This document shows, piece by piece, positions 22,172-30,386 of a stretch of 42,411 nucleotides of DNA. The notes beneath the pieces are model-generated. The model did no database searches and was not told the origin of the DNA. It saw only the letters and a list, made by a program, of their open reading frames with translations. Position 1 is the first letter of the stretch; each line of letters begins with the position of its first letter. The DNA lies in the NCBI RefSeq assembly GCF_901875575.1, contig NZ_CABFMF010000010.1, positions 1 to 42,411 of the forward strand. The letters are read 5' to 3'. The stretch comes from an uncultured Streptococcus sp. (GTDB taxonomy: Bacteria > Bacillota > Bacilli > Lactobacillales > Streptococcaceae). The position numbers and the translations under genes are program-made.

Positions 22172-23125
22172 ATGGATTTTGAAAAAATTGAACAAGCTTA
22201 TACGTATTTACTAGAGAATGTCCAAGTCATCCAAAGCGATTTGGCAACCAATTTTTATGACGCCTTGGTGGAGCAAAATAGTATCTATCTGGATGGTGAG
22301 ACTGAGCTAGAACAGGTCAAAGACAACAATCAAGCCCTTAAGCGCTTAGCACTTCGCAAAGAAGAATGGCTCAAGACCTACCAGTTTCTCTTGATGAAGG
22401 GTGGGCAAACAGAACCCTTGCAGGCCAATCACCAGTTTACACCAGATGCTATTGCTTTACTTTTGGTGTTTATTGTGGAAGAGTTGTTTAAAGAGGGGGA
22501 AATCACTATCCTCGAAATGGGTTCTGGCATGGGAATTCTGGGAGCTACTTTCTTGACCTCGCTTGCTAAAAAAGTGGATTACTTGGGAATGGAAGTAGAT
22601 GATTTGCTGATTGATGTGGCAGCTAGTATGGCAGATGTAATTGGTTTGCAGGCAGGCTTTGTTCAAGGAGATGCCGTTCGTCCACAAATGCTCAAAGAAA
22701 GCGATGTGGTCATCAGCGACTTGCCTGTCGGCTATTATCCTGATGATGCCGTTGCGTCGCGCCATCAAGTTGCTTCTAGTCAAGAACATACTTACGCCCA
22801 TCACTTGCTCATGGAACAAGGACTTAAGTATCTCAAGTCAGACGGATACGCTATTTTTCTAGCTCCGAGTGATTTGTTGACCAGTCCTCAAAGTGATTTG
22901 TTGAAAGGGTGGTTGAAAGAAGATGCAAGTCTGGTTGCTATGATTAGTTTACCTGAGAATCTTTTTGCCAATGCTAAACAATCTAAAACCATTTTTATTT
23001 TAAGAAAGAAAGTCGATACGACTATAGACCCCTTTGTTTATCCACTTACTAGCTTGCAAGATGCAAGTGTTTTAATGAAATTTAAAGAAAATTTTCAAAA
23101 ATGGACTCAAGGTGCTGAAATATAG
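22172..23125 (+). CDS. N6-adenine-type methyltransferase, ComYH/YtxK-like
   Basis: A 317-residue class I methyltransferase. A helical N-terminal region (1 to about 105) precedes ILEMGSGMGILGATFL (SAM motif I). The catalytic motif is SDLPVGYY, a variant of the NPPY/DPPY type seen in amino-methyltransferases, and the DLLTSPQSDLLK and FILRKK segments fit the YtxK group. In S. mutans and S. sanguinis the orthologue is the comYH gene at the end of the competence operon before ackA, the same position as here. Its methylation target is unknown. Here a terminator and a separate promoter precede it, so it may be partly independent of competence. The -10 lies 6 nt from the ATG. Confidence 0.85.
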   Translation: MDFEKIEQAYTYLLENVQVIQSDLATNFYDALVEQNSIYLDGETELEQVKDNNQALKRLALRKEEWLKTYQFLLMKGGQTEPLQANHQFTPDAIALLLVFIVEELFKEGEITILEMGSGMGILGATFLTSLAKKVDYLGMEVDDLLIDVAASMADVIGLQAGFVQGDAVRPQMLKESDVVISDLPVGYYPDDAVASRHQVASSQEHTYAHHLLMEQGLKYLKSDGYAIFLAPSDLLTSPQSDLLKGWLKEDASLVAMISLPENLFANAKQSKTIFILRKKVDTTIDPFVYPLTSLQDASVLMKFKENFQKWTQGAEI

Positions 23126-23134
23126 ATTAGATTT

Positions 23135-23143
23135 TGTTATAAT
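23135..23143 (+). promoter_or_regulatory. extended -10 promoter of ackA
   Basis: TGTTATAAT at 23135-23143, 32 nt before the start codon. Confidence 0.65.
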
Positions 23144-23146
23144 AGA

Positions 23147-23160
23147 TGAAAACGCTTAAA
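23147..23160. promoter_or_regulatory. candidate CcpA cre site at ackA
   Basis: TGAAAACGCTTAAA fits the cre consensus TGWNANCGNTNWCA except near the right end. It begins about at the transcription start, where CcpA binding would repress, not activate. Confidence 0.5.
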
Positions 23161-23175
23161 AAGGGGTATTATATT

Positions 23176-24366
23176 ATGACAAAAACAATTGCAATCAATG
23201 CAGGAAGTTCAAGTTTGAAATGGCAATTATACTTAATGCCAGAGGAAAAAGTGTTAGCCAAAGGTTTGATTGAACGTATCGGTTTGAAAGATTCAATTTC
23301 AACTGTAAAATTTGACGGCCGTTCTGAACAACAAATTTTGGACATTGAAAATCACACACAAGCAGTTAAAATTTTATTGGATGACTTGATTCGTTTCGAT
23401 ATTATCAAGGCTTATGATGAGATTACTGGTGTTGGCCACCGTGTTGTTGCAGGTGGAGAATATTTCAAAGAATCAACAGTTGTTGAGGGAGATGTTTTAG
23501 AAAAAATTGAAGAGTTGAGCTTGTTGGCTCCTCTCCACAATCCAGCCAATGCAGCAGGTGTTCGTGCCTTCAAGGAATTGTTGCCAGACATTACGAGCGT
23601 AGTTGTTTTTGATACTTCATTCCACACAACTATGCCAGAGAAAGCTTATCGCTACCCTCTACCAACAAAATATTACACAGAAAATAAGGTTCGCAAATAT
23701 GGTGCCCACGGGACAAGTCACCAGTTTGTGGCAGGAGAAGCTGCAAAACTCTTGGGACGTCCATTAGAAGACTTGAAATTGATTACTTGCCACATCGGTA
23801 ATGGTGCTTCTATTACAGCTGTTAAGGGTGGTCAATCTGTGGATACTTCAATGGGATTCACTCCACTTGGTGGTGTGATGATGGGAACTCGTACAGGAGA
23901 TATTGACCCAGCTATCATCCCTTACCTAATGCAATATACAGAGGACTTTAATACGCCGGAGGCTATTAGCCATATTCTCAATCGTGAGTCAGGACTCATG
24001 GGAGTTTCAGGCAAGTCTAGTGATATGCGTGATGTGATTGCTGCTAAAAAAGAAGGAGATCATGATGCTACCTTAGCATATGAAATCTATATTGATCGTA
24101 TTCAAAAACATATTGGGCAGTACCTTGCAGTCCTAAACGGTGCAGATGCTATTATCTTTACAGCGGGTGTAGGAGAAAATGCAACCGATGTACGTGAAGA
24201 TGTTATTTCAGGTATCTCTTGGTTTGGCTGTGATGTTGATCCTGAAAAGAATGTTTTTGGATCAACAGGAGACATCTCAACAGAAGAAGCAAAAATCCGT
24301 GTTTTGGTTATTCCAACCGATGAAGAATTAGTTATCGCTCGTGATGTTGAACGTTTAAGAAAATAG
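23176..24366 (+). CDS. ackA: acetate kinase
   Basis: Makes ATP and acetate from acetyl phosphate and ADP, the last step of the overflow pathway from pyruvate; it also sets the acetyl-phosphate pool. 396 residues from ATG 23176, the family's usual length. Motifs: NAGSSSLKW at the N-terminus, VFDTSFHTTMP with the catalytic Asp, HGTSHQFV, CHIGNGAS and AGVGENA. The frame extends ten codons upstream without a ribosome site. Conserved position after the ComYH-like gene. A cre-like site lies in the leader. Confidence 0.98.
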   Translation: MTKTIAINAGSSSLKWQLYLMPEEKVLAKGLIERIGLKDSISTVKFDGRSEQQILDIENHTQAVKILLDDLIRFDIIKAYDEITGVGHRVVAGGEYFKESTVVEGDVLEKIEELSLLAPLHNPANAAGVRAFKELLPDITSVVVFDTSFHTTMPEKAYRYPLPTKYYTENKVRKYGAHGTSHQFVAGEAAKLLGRPLEDLKLITCHIGNGASITAVKGGQSVDTSMGFTPLGGVMMGTRTGDIDPAIIPYLMQYTEDFNTPEAISHILNRESGLMGVSGKSSDMRDVIAAKKEGDHDATLAYEIYIDRIQKHIGQYLAVLNGADAIIFTAGVGENATDVREDVISGISWFGCDVDPEKNVFGSTGDISTEEAKIRVLVIPTDEELVIARDVERLRK

Positions 24367-24404
24367 ATTTAATTTAAATCTTTGAGTAAAAAATACAAGA
24401 AATG

Positions 24405-24437
24405 AAGGTTGGGGAATTCAATTTCCCACCTTTTTTA
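24405..24437 (+). terminator. terminator after ackA
   Basis: AAGGTTGGGGAA pairs imperfectly with TTTCCCACCTT, followed by a T run. Confidence 0.8.
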
Positions 24438-24466
24438 TTAAGGAAATCTCCAAAACCTTGCTATTA

Positions 24467-24494
24467 TTGGCTTTTTTAAAAAATATGGTATAAT
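24467..24494 (+). promoter_or_regulatory. promoter of the rnpA-yidC-jag operon
   Basis: TTGGCT (24467-24472), 16-bp spacer, extended -10 TGGTATAAT (24486-24494). Confidence 0.7.
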
Positions 24495-24523
24495 AGTAGT
24501 AGTTTAATAGATGGAGTTGAGTT

Positions 24524-24895
24524 TTGAAGAAAAACTTTCGTGTAAAAAGAGAGAAAGATTTTAAGGCGATTTTCAAAGAGGGTACCAGTTTTGCAAATAG
24601 AAAGTTTGTCATCTACCGATTGGAAAATAAGCAAAAACACTTTCGAGTAGGCTTGTCTGTCAGCAAAAGATTGGGGAATGCAGTCACTAGAAATCAAATC
24701 AAGCGACGGATACGCCACATTCTACAGAATGCAAAGGGGAAGATTTCAGAAGATGTTGACTTTGTAGTCATTGCTCGAAATGGAGTTGAAGCCTTGGGAT
24801 ACGCAGAGATGGAGAAAAATCTACTCCACGTATTAAAGTTATCAAAGATTTATCAGGAAGGAAATGGGAGTGAAAAAGAAACTACAGTTGACTAG
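24524..24895 (+). CDS. rnpA: ribonuclease P protein component
   Basis: Small basic protein that helps the RNase P RNA bind and cleave the 5' leader of pre-tRNAs. 123 residues. The start MKKNFRVKREKDFKAIFKEG and the RNR signature (AVTRNQIKRRIRHIL, around residue 55) are clear. Start codon TTG 24524 with GGAG at 24513-24516. First gene of the conserved rnpA-yidC-jag unit; rpmH is not adjacent here. It overlaps yidC, so translation is probably coupled. Confidence 0.97.
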   Translation: MKKNFRVKREKDFKAIFKEGTSFANRKFVIYRLENKQKHFRVGLSVSKRLGNAVTRNQIKRRIRHILQNAKGKISEDVDFVVIARNGVEALGYAEMEKNLLHVLKLSKIYQEGNGSEKETTVD

Positions 24896-25694
24896 TTTGC
24901 TATGTTTGTCACTATTTTTCATGACAGCTTGTGCTACAAGTGGAACAACTAGTGATATTACAGCAGATTCGGCTGATTTTTGGAGTAAATTTGTTTACTT
25001 CTTTGCGGAAGTCATTCGCTTTTTATCTTTTGATATTAGCATTGGAATAGGTATTATACTCTTCACAATTTTGATCAGGTCCGTACTTTTACCAGTATTT
25101 CAGGTGCAAATGGTCGCATCAAGAAAAATGCAGGAAGTTCAGCCACGGATTAAGGCTTTACGCGAGCAGTATCCAGGTAGTGATATGGAGAGTAGAACTA
25201 AGTTGGATCAAGAGATTCGTAAGGTCTATAAGGAAATGGGTATAAGACATTCGGATTCACTCTGGCCGATTTTGATTCAGATGCCGGTTATCTTAGCTTT
25301 GTTTCAAGCTCTCTCCAGAGTTGACTTTTTAAAGACAGGTCATTTTTTATGGATTAACCTTGGAGGAGTAGATACAACACTTGTGCTCCCAATTTTAGCA
25401 GCCGTATTTACCTTTTTAAGTACATGGTTGTCTAATAAAGCCTTGTCTGAAAGAAATGGAGCAACAACTGCCATGATGTATGGAATCCCAATCATGATTT
25501 TTGTTTTTGCAGTTTACGCACCGGGTGGGGTGGCTTTATATTGGACTGTATCTAATGCTTATCAGGTCTTGCAAACTTACTTCTTGAATAATCCATTCAA
25601 GATCATAGCAGAGCGGGAGGCAGTAGTACAAGCCAAAAAAGATTTGGAAAATAGAAAAAGAAAAGCTAAGAAAAAGGCTCAGAAAACGAAATAA
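24870..25694 (+). CDS. yidC: membrane protein insertase YidC (Oxa1 family), lipoprotein type
   Basis: Inserts and folds membrane proteins with or without the Sec translocon. 274 residues from GTG 24870, which I prefer because AGGAAGG at 24855-24861 is then 8 nt upstream and MKKKLQLTSLL forms a normal signal; ATG 24864 is the alternative but sits 2 nt from that site. The signal ends in FMTAC, a lipoprotein cleavage site. Five membrane segments follow, with IRSVLLPVFQVQMVASRKMQEVQP after the first (hydrophilic groove Arg) and PIMIFVFAVYAPGGVALYWTVSN near the end. The C-terminus is Lys-rich. Overlaps rnpA by 26 nt. Confidence 0.95.
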   Translation: MKKKLQLTSLLCLSLFFMTACATSGTTSDITADSADFWSKFVYFFAEVIRFLSFDISIGIGIILFTILIRSVLLPVFQVQMVASRKMQEVQPRIKALREQYPGSDMESRTKLDQEIRKVYKEMGIRHSDSLWPILIQMPVILALFQALSRVDFLKTGHFLWINLGGVDTTLVLPILAAVFTFLSTWLSNKALSERNGATTAMMYGIPIMIFVFAVYAPGGVALYWTVSNAYQVLQTYFLNNPFKIIAEREAVVQAKKDLENRKRKAKKKAQKTK

Positions 25695-25708
25695 GGAGGA
25701 ATCTTGTA

Positions 25709-26698
25709 ATGGTAGTATTTACAGGTTCAACTGTTGAAGAAGCAATCCAGAAAGGATTGAAAAAATTGGATATTCCAAGAATGAAGGCTCATATTAAAGT
25801 CGTTTCTAGAGAGAAAAAGGGGTTTCTTGGATTGTTTGGGAAAAAACCAGCTCAGGTTGATATTGAAGCGATTAGTGAAACAACAGTTATTAAAGCAAAT
25901 CAACAAGCAGTTAAAGGTGTTCCAAAGGAAATCAATGAAAAAAATGAACCAGTTAAAACTGTTAGTGAAGCAACGGTTGATCTTGGTCATGTAGTTGCAG
26001 CAATCAAGAAAATAGAAGAAGAAGGCCAAGGGGTTTCTGATGAAGTCAAGGCTGAAATCCTCAAAAATGAAAAACAGGCGAACACTATTTTAGAAGAAAC
26101 AGGTCATATTGAAATCTTAAATGAAATGCAAATTAAAGAAGCTGCGATGCATGAACAAGTAGAAGAACCTTCAGGTGTCGAGGAGCTAGAAGAAGATGAG
26201 CATCAAGAATTAGGAGACTTAGGCTTAACAGTTGAACCTAGCTATGATATTGAGCAAGTAGCAACGGAAGTAACGACTTATGTTCAAACGATTATTGATG
26301 ATATGGATGTTGAGGCGACGATTTCAAATGATTATAACCGTCGTAGTATCAATCTACAAATTGATACCAATGAGCCAGGTCGTATTATCGGTTACCATGG
26401 CAAAGTCTTGAAGGCCTTGCAACTATTGGCTCAAAATTATCTTTATAACCGCTACTCAAGAACCTTCTACATTACAATCAATGTCAATGATTATGTTGAA
26501 CACCGTGCAGAAGTCTTGCAGACCTATGCTCAAAAATTAGCGATTCGTGTTTTAGAAGAAGGTCGCAGCCATCAAACGGATCCAATGTCAAATAGCGAAC
26601 GCAAGATTATCCATCGTATTATTTCACGTATGGATGGTGTGACTAGTTACTCTGAAGGTGACGAGCCAAATCGCTATGTCGTTGTAGATACAGAATAA
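25709..26698 (+). CDS. jag: RNA-binding protein Jag / KhpB (EloR)
   Basis: A 329-residue cytosolic RNA-binding protein that, in pneumococcus, acts with KhpA to control cell elongation and is a target of the kinase StkP. Domains: Jag-N at about 1-52 (VVFTGSTVEEAIQKGLKKL, KKGFLGLFGKKPA), an acidic Glu-rich linker at about 70-180, KH at about 185-260 (RIIGYHGKVLKALQLLAQN) and R3H at about 265-328 (RVLEEGRSHQTDPMSNSERKIIHRI). AAGGAGG precedes ATG 25709, 14 nt after yidC. The operon ends with a clear terminator. Confidence 0.96.
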   Translation: MVVFTGSTVEEAIQKGLKKLDIPRMKAHIKVVSREKKGFLGLFGKKPAQVDIEAISETTVIKANQQAVKGVPKEINEKNEPVKTVSEATVDLGHVVAAIKKIEEEGQGVSDEVKAEILKNEKQANTILEETGHIEILNEMQIKEAAMHEQVEEPSGVEELEEDEHQELGDLGLTVEPSYDIEQVATEVTTYVQTIIDDMDVEATISNDYNRRSINLQIDTNEPGRIIGYHGKVLKALQLLAQNYLYNRYSRTFYITINVNDYVEHRAEVLQTYAQKLAIRVLEEGRSHQTDPMSNSERKIIHRIISRMDGVTSYSEGDEPNRYVVVDTE

Positions 26699-26700
26699 GT

Positions 26701-26725
26701 AAAATCAGGTTTATCCTGATTTTTT
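26701..26725 (+). terminator. terminator after jag
   Basis: AAAATCAGG-tttat-CCTGATTTT plus Ts. Confidence 0.88.
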
Positions 26726-26748
26726 GCTAGCTAGAGGAGATTAAACGG

Positions 26749-27372
26749 ATGTTAAATGAAATAAGAAATTATCTAGAATTTGCTGGTTTGCAGTACCGTA
26801 ATCCTGATAAAGCAGGAGAAGAGCGAGAAAAAATGCTGGCATTCCGCCACAAAGGTCAAGAGGCACGAAAGGCTTTTACAGAATTGGCTAAAGCCTTTCA
26901 AGCAAGCCATCCAGAATGGCAACTCCAACAAACTAGTCAGTGGATGAATCAAGCGCAGCGTTTGCGACCACATTTTTGGGTTTATCTACAGAGAGACGGA
27001 CACGTGACAGAACCTATGATGGCCTTACGCTTATATGGAAGTCCTTCTGATTTTGGAGTCTCATTAGAAGTTAGTTTTATCGAGCGTAAGAAGGATGAAC
27101 AAACCCTAGGCAAGCAGGCTAAAGTTTTAGAAATTCCAACCGTTAAAGGGATTTATTATCTAGCCTACTCTGATGGTCAAAGTCAAAGATGGGAGGCGAA
27201 CGAAGAAAATCGCCAAATTTTAAGAAATAAAATATCCAATCAGGAAGTCCGAAAAGTTTTAGTGAAGGCAGATGTTTCTTTTATAGAAAATCAATCATTA
27301 GAAGTGATTTTAAAAAAATTAGAAGATGCTTATGAACGCTTGCTTCCCTATTATCAGGCGACTAGAGAATAG
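26749..27372 (+). CDS. uncharacterised conserved streptococcal protein
   Basis: A 207-residue soluble protein with no motif that I can tie to a function. It has a basic helical N-terminus (YRNPDKAGEEREKMLAFRHK), a WMNQAQRLRPHFWVYLQRDG segment and an alternating beta-strand core (MMALRLYGSPSDFGVSLEVSF), and ends in an amphipathic helix. No signal peptide or membrane span. Some databases give such proteins a glucose-6-phosphate-dehydrogenase-like name, which nothing here supports. AGGAGA lies at 26734-26739, 9 nt before the ATG. No promoter is obvious after the jag terminator, so it may be read through. A 7-bp tandem repeat follows the stop. Confidence 0.8.
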   Translation: MLNEIRNYLEFAGLQYRNPDKAGEEREKMLAFRHKGQEARKAFTELAKAFQASHPEWQLQQTSQWMNQAQRLRPHFWVYLQRDGHVTEPMMALRLYGSPSDFGVSLEVSFIERKKDEQTLGKQAKVLEIPTVKGIYYLAYSDGQSQRWEANEENRQILRNKISNQEVRKVLVKADVSFIENQSLEVILKKLEDAYERLLPYYQATRE

Positions 27373-27373
27373 T

Positions 27374-27401
27374 AAATAGAAAATAGAAAATAGAAAATAG
27401 A
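27374..27401. repeat. 7-bp tandem repeat (AAATAGA x4)
   Basis: Four perfect tandem copies of AAATAGA begin right after the preceding stop codon. The last copy overlaps the left arm of an inverted repeat, ATAGAATA (27397-27404) with TATTCTAT (27433-27440). Confidence 0.85.
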
Positions 27402-27450
27402 ATACTTATCTAGCGTCGAATTGTTTAATTGCTATTCTATGTATTTTTTC
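27397..27450 (+). terminator. weak terminator-like structure before tkt
   Basis: ATAGAATA (27397-27404) and TATTCTAT (27433-27440), then GTATTTTTT. The 28-nt loop and AU-only stem make it a poor terminator. Its right arm overlaps the tkt -35. Confidence 0.35.
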
Positions 27451-27457
27451 ATATAAT
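27429..27457 (+). promoter_or_regulatory. promoter of tkt
   Basis: TTGCTA (27429-27434), 17-bp spacer, TATAAT (27452-27457). Confidence 0.75.
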
Positions 27458-27509
27458 AGTAAAATAGAATGTGTGATTCAATAATCACCTCAAATAGAAA
27501 GGAAATTCT

Positions 27510-29486
27510 ATGTCAAATCTATCTGTTAATGCAATTCGTTTTCTAGGTATTGACGCCATCAATAAAGCCAACTCAGGTCACCCAGGTGTGGTTATGGGAG
27601 CGGCTCCGATGGCTTACAGCCTCTTTACAAAACAACTTCGTATCAATCCAGCTCAACCAAACTGGATTAACCGTGACCGTTTTATTCTTTCAGCAGGCCA
27701 CGGTTCAATGCTCCTTTATGCCCTTCTTCATCTTTCTGGTTTTGAAGATGTCAGCATGGATGAGATCAAGAGCTTCCGTCAATGGGGTTCAAAAACACCT
27801 GGTCACCCAGAATTTGGCCATACAGCAGGGATTGATGCTACAACAGGTCCTTTAGGTCAAGGGATTTCAACTGCCACTGGTTTTGCCCAGGCAGAACGTT
27901 TCTTGGCAGCCAAATATAACCGTGAAGGCTACAATATCTTTGACCACTATACTTATGTTATCTGTGGAGATGGAGACTTGATGGAAGGTGTCTCAAGTGA
28001 GGCAGCTTCATACGCAGGCTTGCAAAAACTAGACAAGTTAGTTGTCCTCTATGATTCAAACGATATCAACTTGGATGGTGAAACCAAGGATTCCTTTACA
28101 GAAAGCGTTCGTGACCGCTACAATGCCTATGGTTGGCATACTGCCTTGGTTGAAGATGGAACAGATTTAGAAGCAATCCATGCTGCTATCGAAACAGCAA
28201 AAGCTTCAGGCAAACCATCTTTGATTGAAGTGAAGACTGTCATTGGATATGGTTCTCCAAACAAACAAGGAACTAATGCTGTACACGGTGCCCCTCTTGG
28301 AGCAGATGAAACTGCAGCAACTCGTCAAGCCCTTGGTTGGGACTATGAACCATTTGAAATCCCAGAACAAGTATATGCTGATTTCAAAGAACATGTTGCA
28401 GACCGTGGCGTATCAGCTTATCAAGCTTGGACAAAATTGGTTGCTGATTATGAAGAAGCTCACCCAGAACTAGCTGCAGAAGTAGAGGCCATCATCGATG
28501 GACGTGATCCGGTTGAGGTAACTCCAGCAGACTTCCCAGCTTTAGAAAATGGCTTCTCTCAAGCAACTCGTAATTCAAGCCAAGATGCCTTGAATGTTGT
28601 GGCGGCTAAGTTGCCAACTTTCTTGGGTGGATCAGCTGACCTTGCTCACTCAAACATGACCTACATCAAAACGGATGGACTTCAAGACGATGCCAATCGC
28701 TTGAACCGTAACATTCAGTTTGGTGTTCGTGAATTTGCAATGGGAACGATTTTGAACGGGATGGCCCTTCACGGTGGACTTCGTGTTTATGGTGGTACCT
28801 TCTTTGTCTTCTCTGACTATGTGAAAGCTGCCGTGCGCTTGTCAGCTTTGCAAGGTCTTCCTGTGACTTATGTCTTTACCCACGATTCTATTGCGGTTGG
28901 GGAAGATGGTCCAACTCACGAACCAGTTGAGCACTTAGCAGGTCTTCGTGCTATGCCAAATCTAAATGTTTTCCGCCCAGCAGATGCGCGTGAAACGCAA
29001 GCAGCTTGGTACCTTGCAGTGACAAGTGAGAAAACACCAACTGCCCTTGTCTTGACACGTCAAAACTTGACTGTTGAAGAGGGAACAGACTTCGACAAGG
29101 TTGCAAAAGGTGCCTATGTTGTCTATGAAAATGCAGCCGACTTTGATACCATCTTGATTGCGACAGGTTCAGAGGTCAATCTTGCTGTCTCAGCTGCCAA
29201 AGAATTGGCTAGTCAAGGTGTAAAAGTCCGCGTAGTCAGCATGCCATCTACAGATGTCTTTGATAAACAAGATGCAGCTTACAAGGAAGAAATCCTTCCA
29301 AATGCAGTCCGCCGTCGTGTTGCGGTCGAAATGGGGGCAACTCAAAACTGGTACAAATATGTGGGACTAGATGGTGCAGTCCTCGGTATTGATACCTTTG
29401 GAGCGTCTGCCCCAGCACCAAAAGTTTTGGCAGAGTATGGTTTCACAGTTGAAAATCTTGTAAAAGTCGTTCAAAACTTGAAATAG
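27510..29486 (+). CDS. tkt: transketolase
   Basis: Thiamine-diphosphate enzyme of the non-oxidative pentose phosphate pathway, moving two-carbon units between sugar phosphates. 658 residues, full length. The N-terminal motif HPGVVMGAAPMAYSLF and AGHGSMLLYALLHL bind cofactor. GDGDLMEGVSSEAASYAG is the TPP-binding GDG signature, with DSNDINLDG after it. The middle domain has VYGGTFFVFSDYVKAAVRLSAL, and THDSIAVGEDGPTHEPVEHLAGLRA lines the active site. AAAGGAAATTCT precedes the ATG. Own promoter and terminator. The codon use is that of a well-expressed gene. Confidence 0.98.
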   Translation: MSNLSVNAIRFLGIDAINKANSGHPGVVMGAAPMAYSLFTKQLRINPAQPNWINRDRFILSAGHGSMLLYALLHLSGFEDVSMDEIKSFRQWGSKTPGHPEFGHTAGIDATTGPLGQGISTATGFAQAERFLAAKYNREGYNIFDHYTYVICGDGDLMEGVSSEAASYAGLQKLDKLVVLYDSNDINLDGETKDSFTESVRDRYNAYGWHTALVEDGTDLEAIHAAIETAKASGKPSLIEVKTVIGYGSPNKQGTNAVHGAPLGADETAATRQALGWDYEPFEIPEQVYADFKEHVADRGVSAYQAWTKLVADYEEAHPELAAEVEAIIDGRDPVEVTPADFPALENGFSQATRNSSQDALNVVAAKLPTFLGGSADLAHSNMTYIKTDGLQDDANRLNRNIQFGVREFAMGTILNGMALHGGLRVYGGTFFVFSDYVKAAVRLSALQGLPVTYVFTHDSIAVGEDGPTHEPVEHLAGLRAMPNLNVFRPADARETQAAWYLAVTSEKTPTALVLTRQNLTVEEGTDFDKVAKGAYVVYENAADFDTILIATGSEVNLAVSAAKELASQGVKVRVVSMPSTDVFDKQDAAYKEEILPNAVRRRVAVEMGATQNWYKYVGLDGAVLGIDTFGASAPAPKVLAEYGFTVENLVKVVQNLK

Positions 29487-29491
29487 TCGTA

Positions 29492-29522
29492 AAAAGTCAG
29501 AGTGAGAGCTCTGATTTTTTTC
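29492..29522 (+). terminator. terminator after tkt
   Basis: TCAGAG-tgagag-CTCTGA stem with flanking A and T runs. Confidence 0.85.
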
Positions 29523-29546
29523 TTGCCCTGAAAGCAAGGTACAATC

Positions 29547-29575
29547 TTGTAAAAGTAGCTGAAATTTGATATAGT
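29547..29575 (+). promoter_or_regulatory. promoter of yajC
   Basis: TTGTAA (29547-29552), 17-bp spacer, extended -10 TGATATAGT (29567-29575). Confidence 0.65.
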
Positions 29576-29606
29576 AGACCTATGTAAAAGATAAAGGAGA
29601 TCAATA

Positions 29607-29894
29607 ATGACATTTTTAATCGTGTTCGTTGCCATGCTAGGCTTGATGTTTTTGATGCAACGTTCTCAAAAAAAACAAGCACAAAAGCGTATGGATAGCT
29701 TGAATAAACTACAAAAAGGCTATGAAGTTATTACTATTGGTGGTTTGTATGGTACAGTTGATGAAGTGAATACAGACAAAAGAACAGTTGTTTTAGATAT
29801 TGATGGTGTTTACTTAACTTTCGAATTGACTGCAATCAAAACAGTTTTGCCACTAAAAGAAACAGCTTCGCTAGAAAGTGCAATTGAAAAATAA
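29607..29894 (+). CDS. yajC: preprotein translocase accessory subunit YajC
   Basis: A 95-residue single-span membrane protein of the YajC family, an accessory of the SecDF/YidC translocase. One N-terminal membrane helix (about residues 2-17) precedes QRSQKKQAQKRMDSLNKLQKGYEVITIGGLYGTVDEV, the conserved small beta domain. AAAGGAGA precedes ATG 29607. Well separated from secE in this window, with its own promoter and terminator. Confidence 0.92.
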   Translation: MTFLIVFVAMLGLMFLMQRSQKKQAQKRMDSLNKLQKGYEVITIGGLYGTVDEVNTDKRTVVLDIDGVYLTFELTAIKTVLPLKETASLESAIEK

Positions 29895-29895
29895 G

Positions 29896-29920
29896 ACGGG
29901 ACACATTAACTCCCGTTTTT
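29896..29920 (+). terminator. terminator after yajC
   Basis: ACGGGA-cacattaac-TCCCGT followed by TTTT. Confidence 0.8.
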
Positions 29921-29942
29921 CTATGAAAATGGAGGAAATGGG

Positions 29943-30386
29943 ATGAAAAAATTAGTTTTTGTCTGTCTTGGGAATATTTGCCGCAGTCCCATGGCTGAAT
30001 TTGTCATGAAATCTATGACTAATAAATATGAAATAGAGAGCCGCGCGACCTCATCGTGGGAACATGGGAATCCAATTCATAAGGGAACGCAAGGAATTTT
30101 TCATGAATATCAAATTCCTTATGACAAACATAAAACATCACTTCAAATAACCAGAGAAGATTTTGAGTCGTTTGATTATATTATCGGTATGGATGCTTCA
30201 AATGTATCAAATTTGCGTCAAATGTGTCCATTAGATTTTCAAGACAAGATTTACTCATTTGCACCTGAGAGTGTTCCTGATCCTTGGTACACAGGTGATT
30301 TTGAAGAAACCTATCTGCGTGTTCAACAAGGTTGTCAAACCTGGCTAAATTATCTGGAAAAGGAGGAAGAACATGGAAAAGATTAG
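29943..30386 (+). CDS. low-molecular-weight protein-tyrosine phosphatase
   Basis: A 147-residue LMW-PTP. The P-loop VCLGNICRSPMAE starts at residue 7, with nucleophile Cys8 and Arg14-Ser15. The general acid Asp lies in SVPDPWYTGDFEETY, with the aromatic pair typical of the family. Its partners could be phosphotyrosine proteins of capsule or stress control, but none is in the window, and arginine phosphatase activity is an alternative for this fold. GGAGG precedes ATG 29943. It overlaps the MORN gene by 14 nt, so the two are translated together. Confidence 0.94.
   Translation: MKKLVFVCLGNICRSPMAEFVMKSMTNKYEIESRATSSWEHGNPIHKGTQGIFHEYQIPYDKHKTSLQITREDFESFDYIIGMDASNVSNLRQMCPLDFQDKIYSFAPESVPDPWYTGDFEETYLRVQQGCQTWLNYLEKEEEHGKD

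Noticed and set aside
27374..27401. The AAATAGA repeat as a CRISPR-like array
   Set aside because: The units are 7 bp, contiguous and without spacers; it is a simple tandem repeat.
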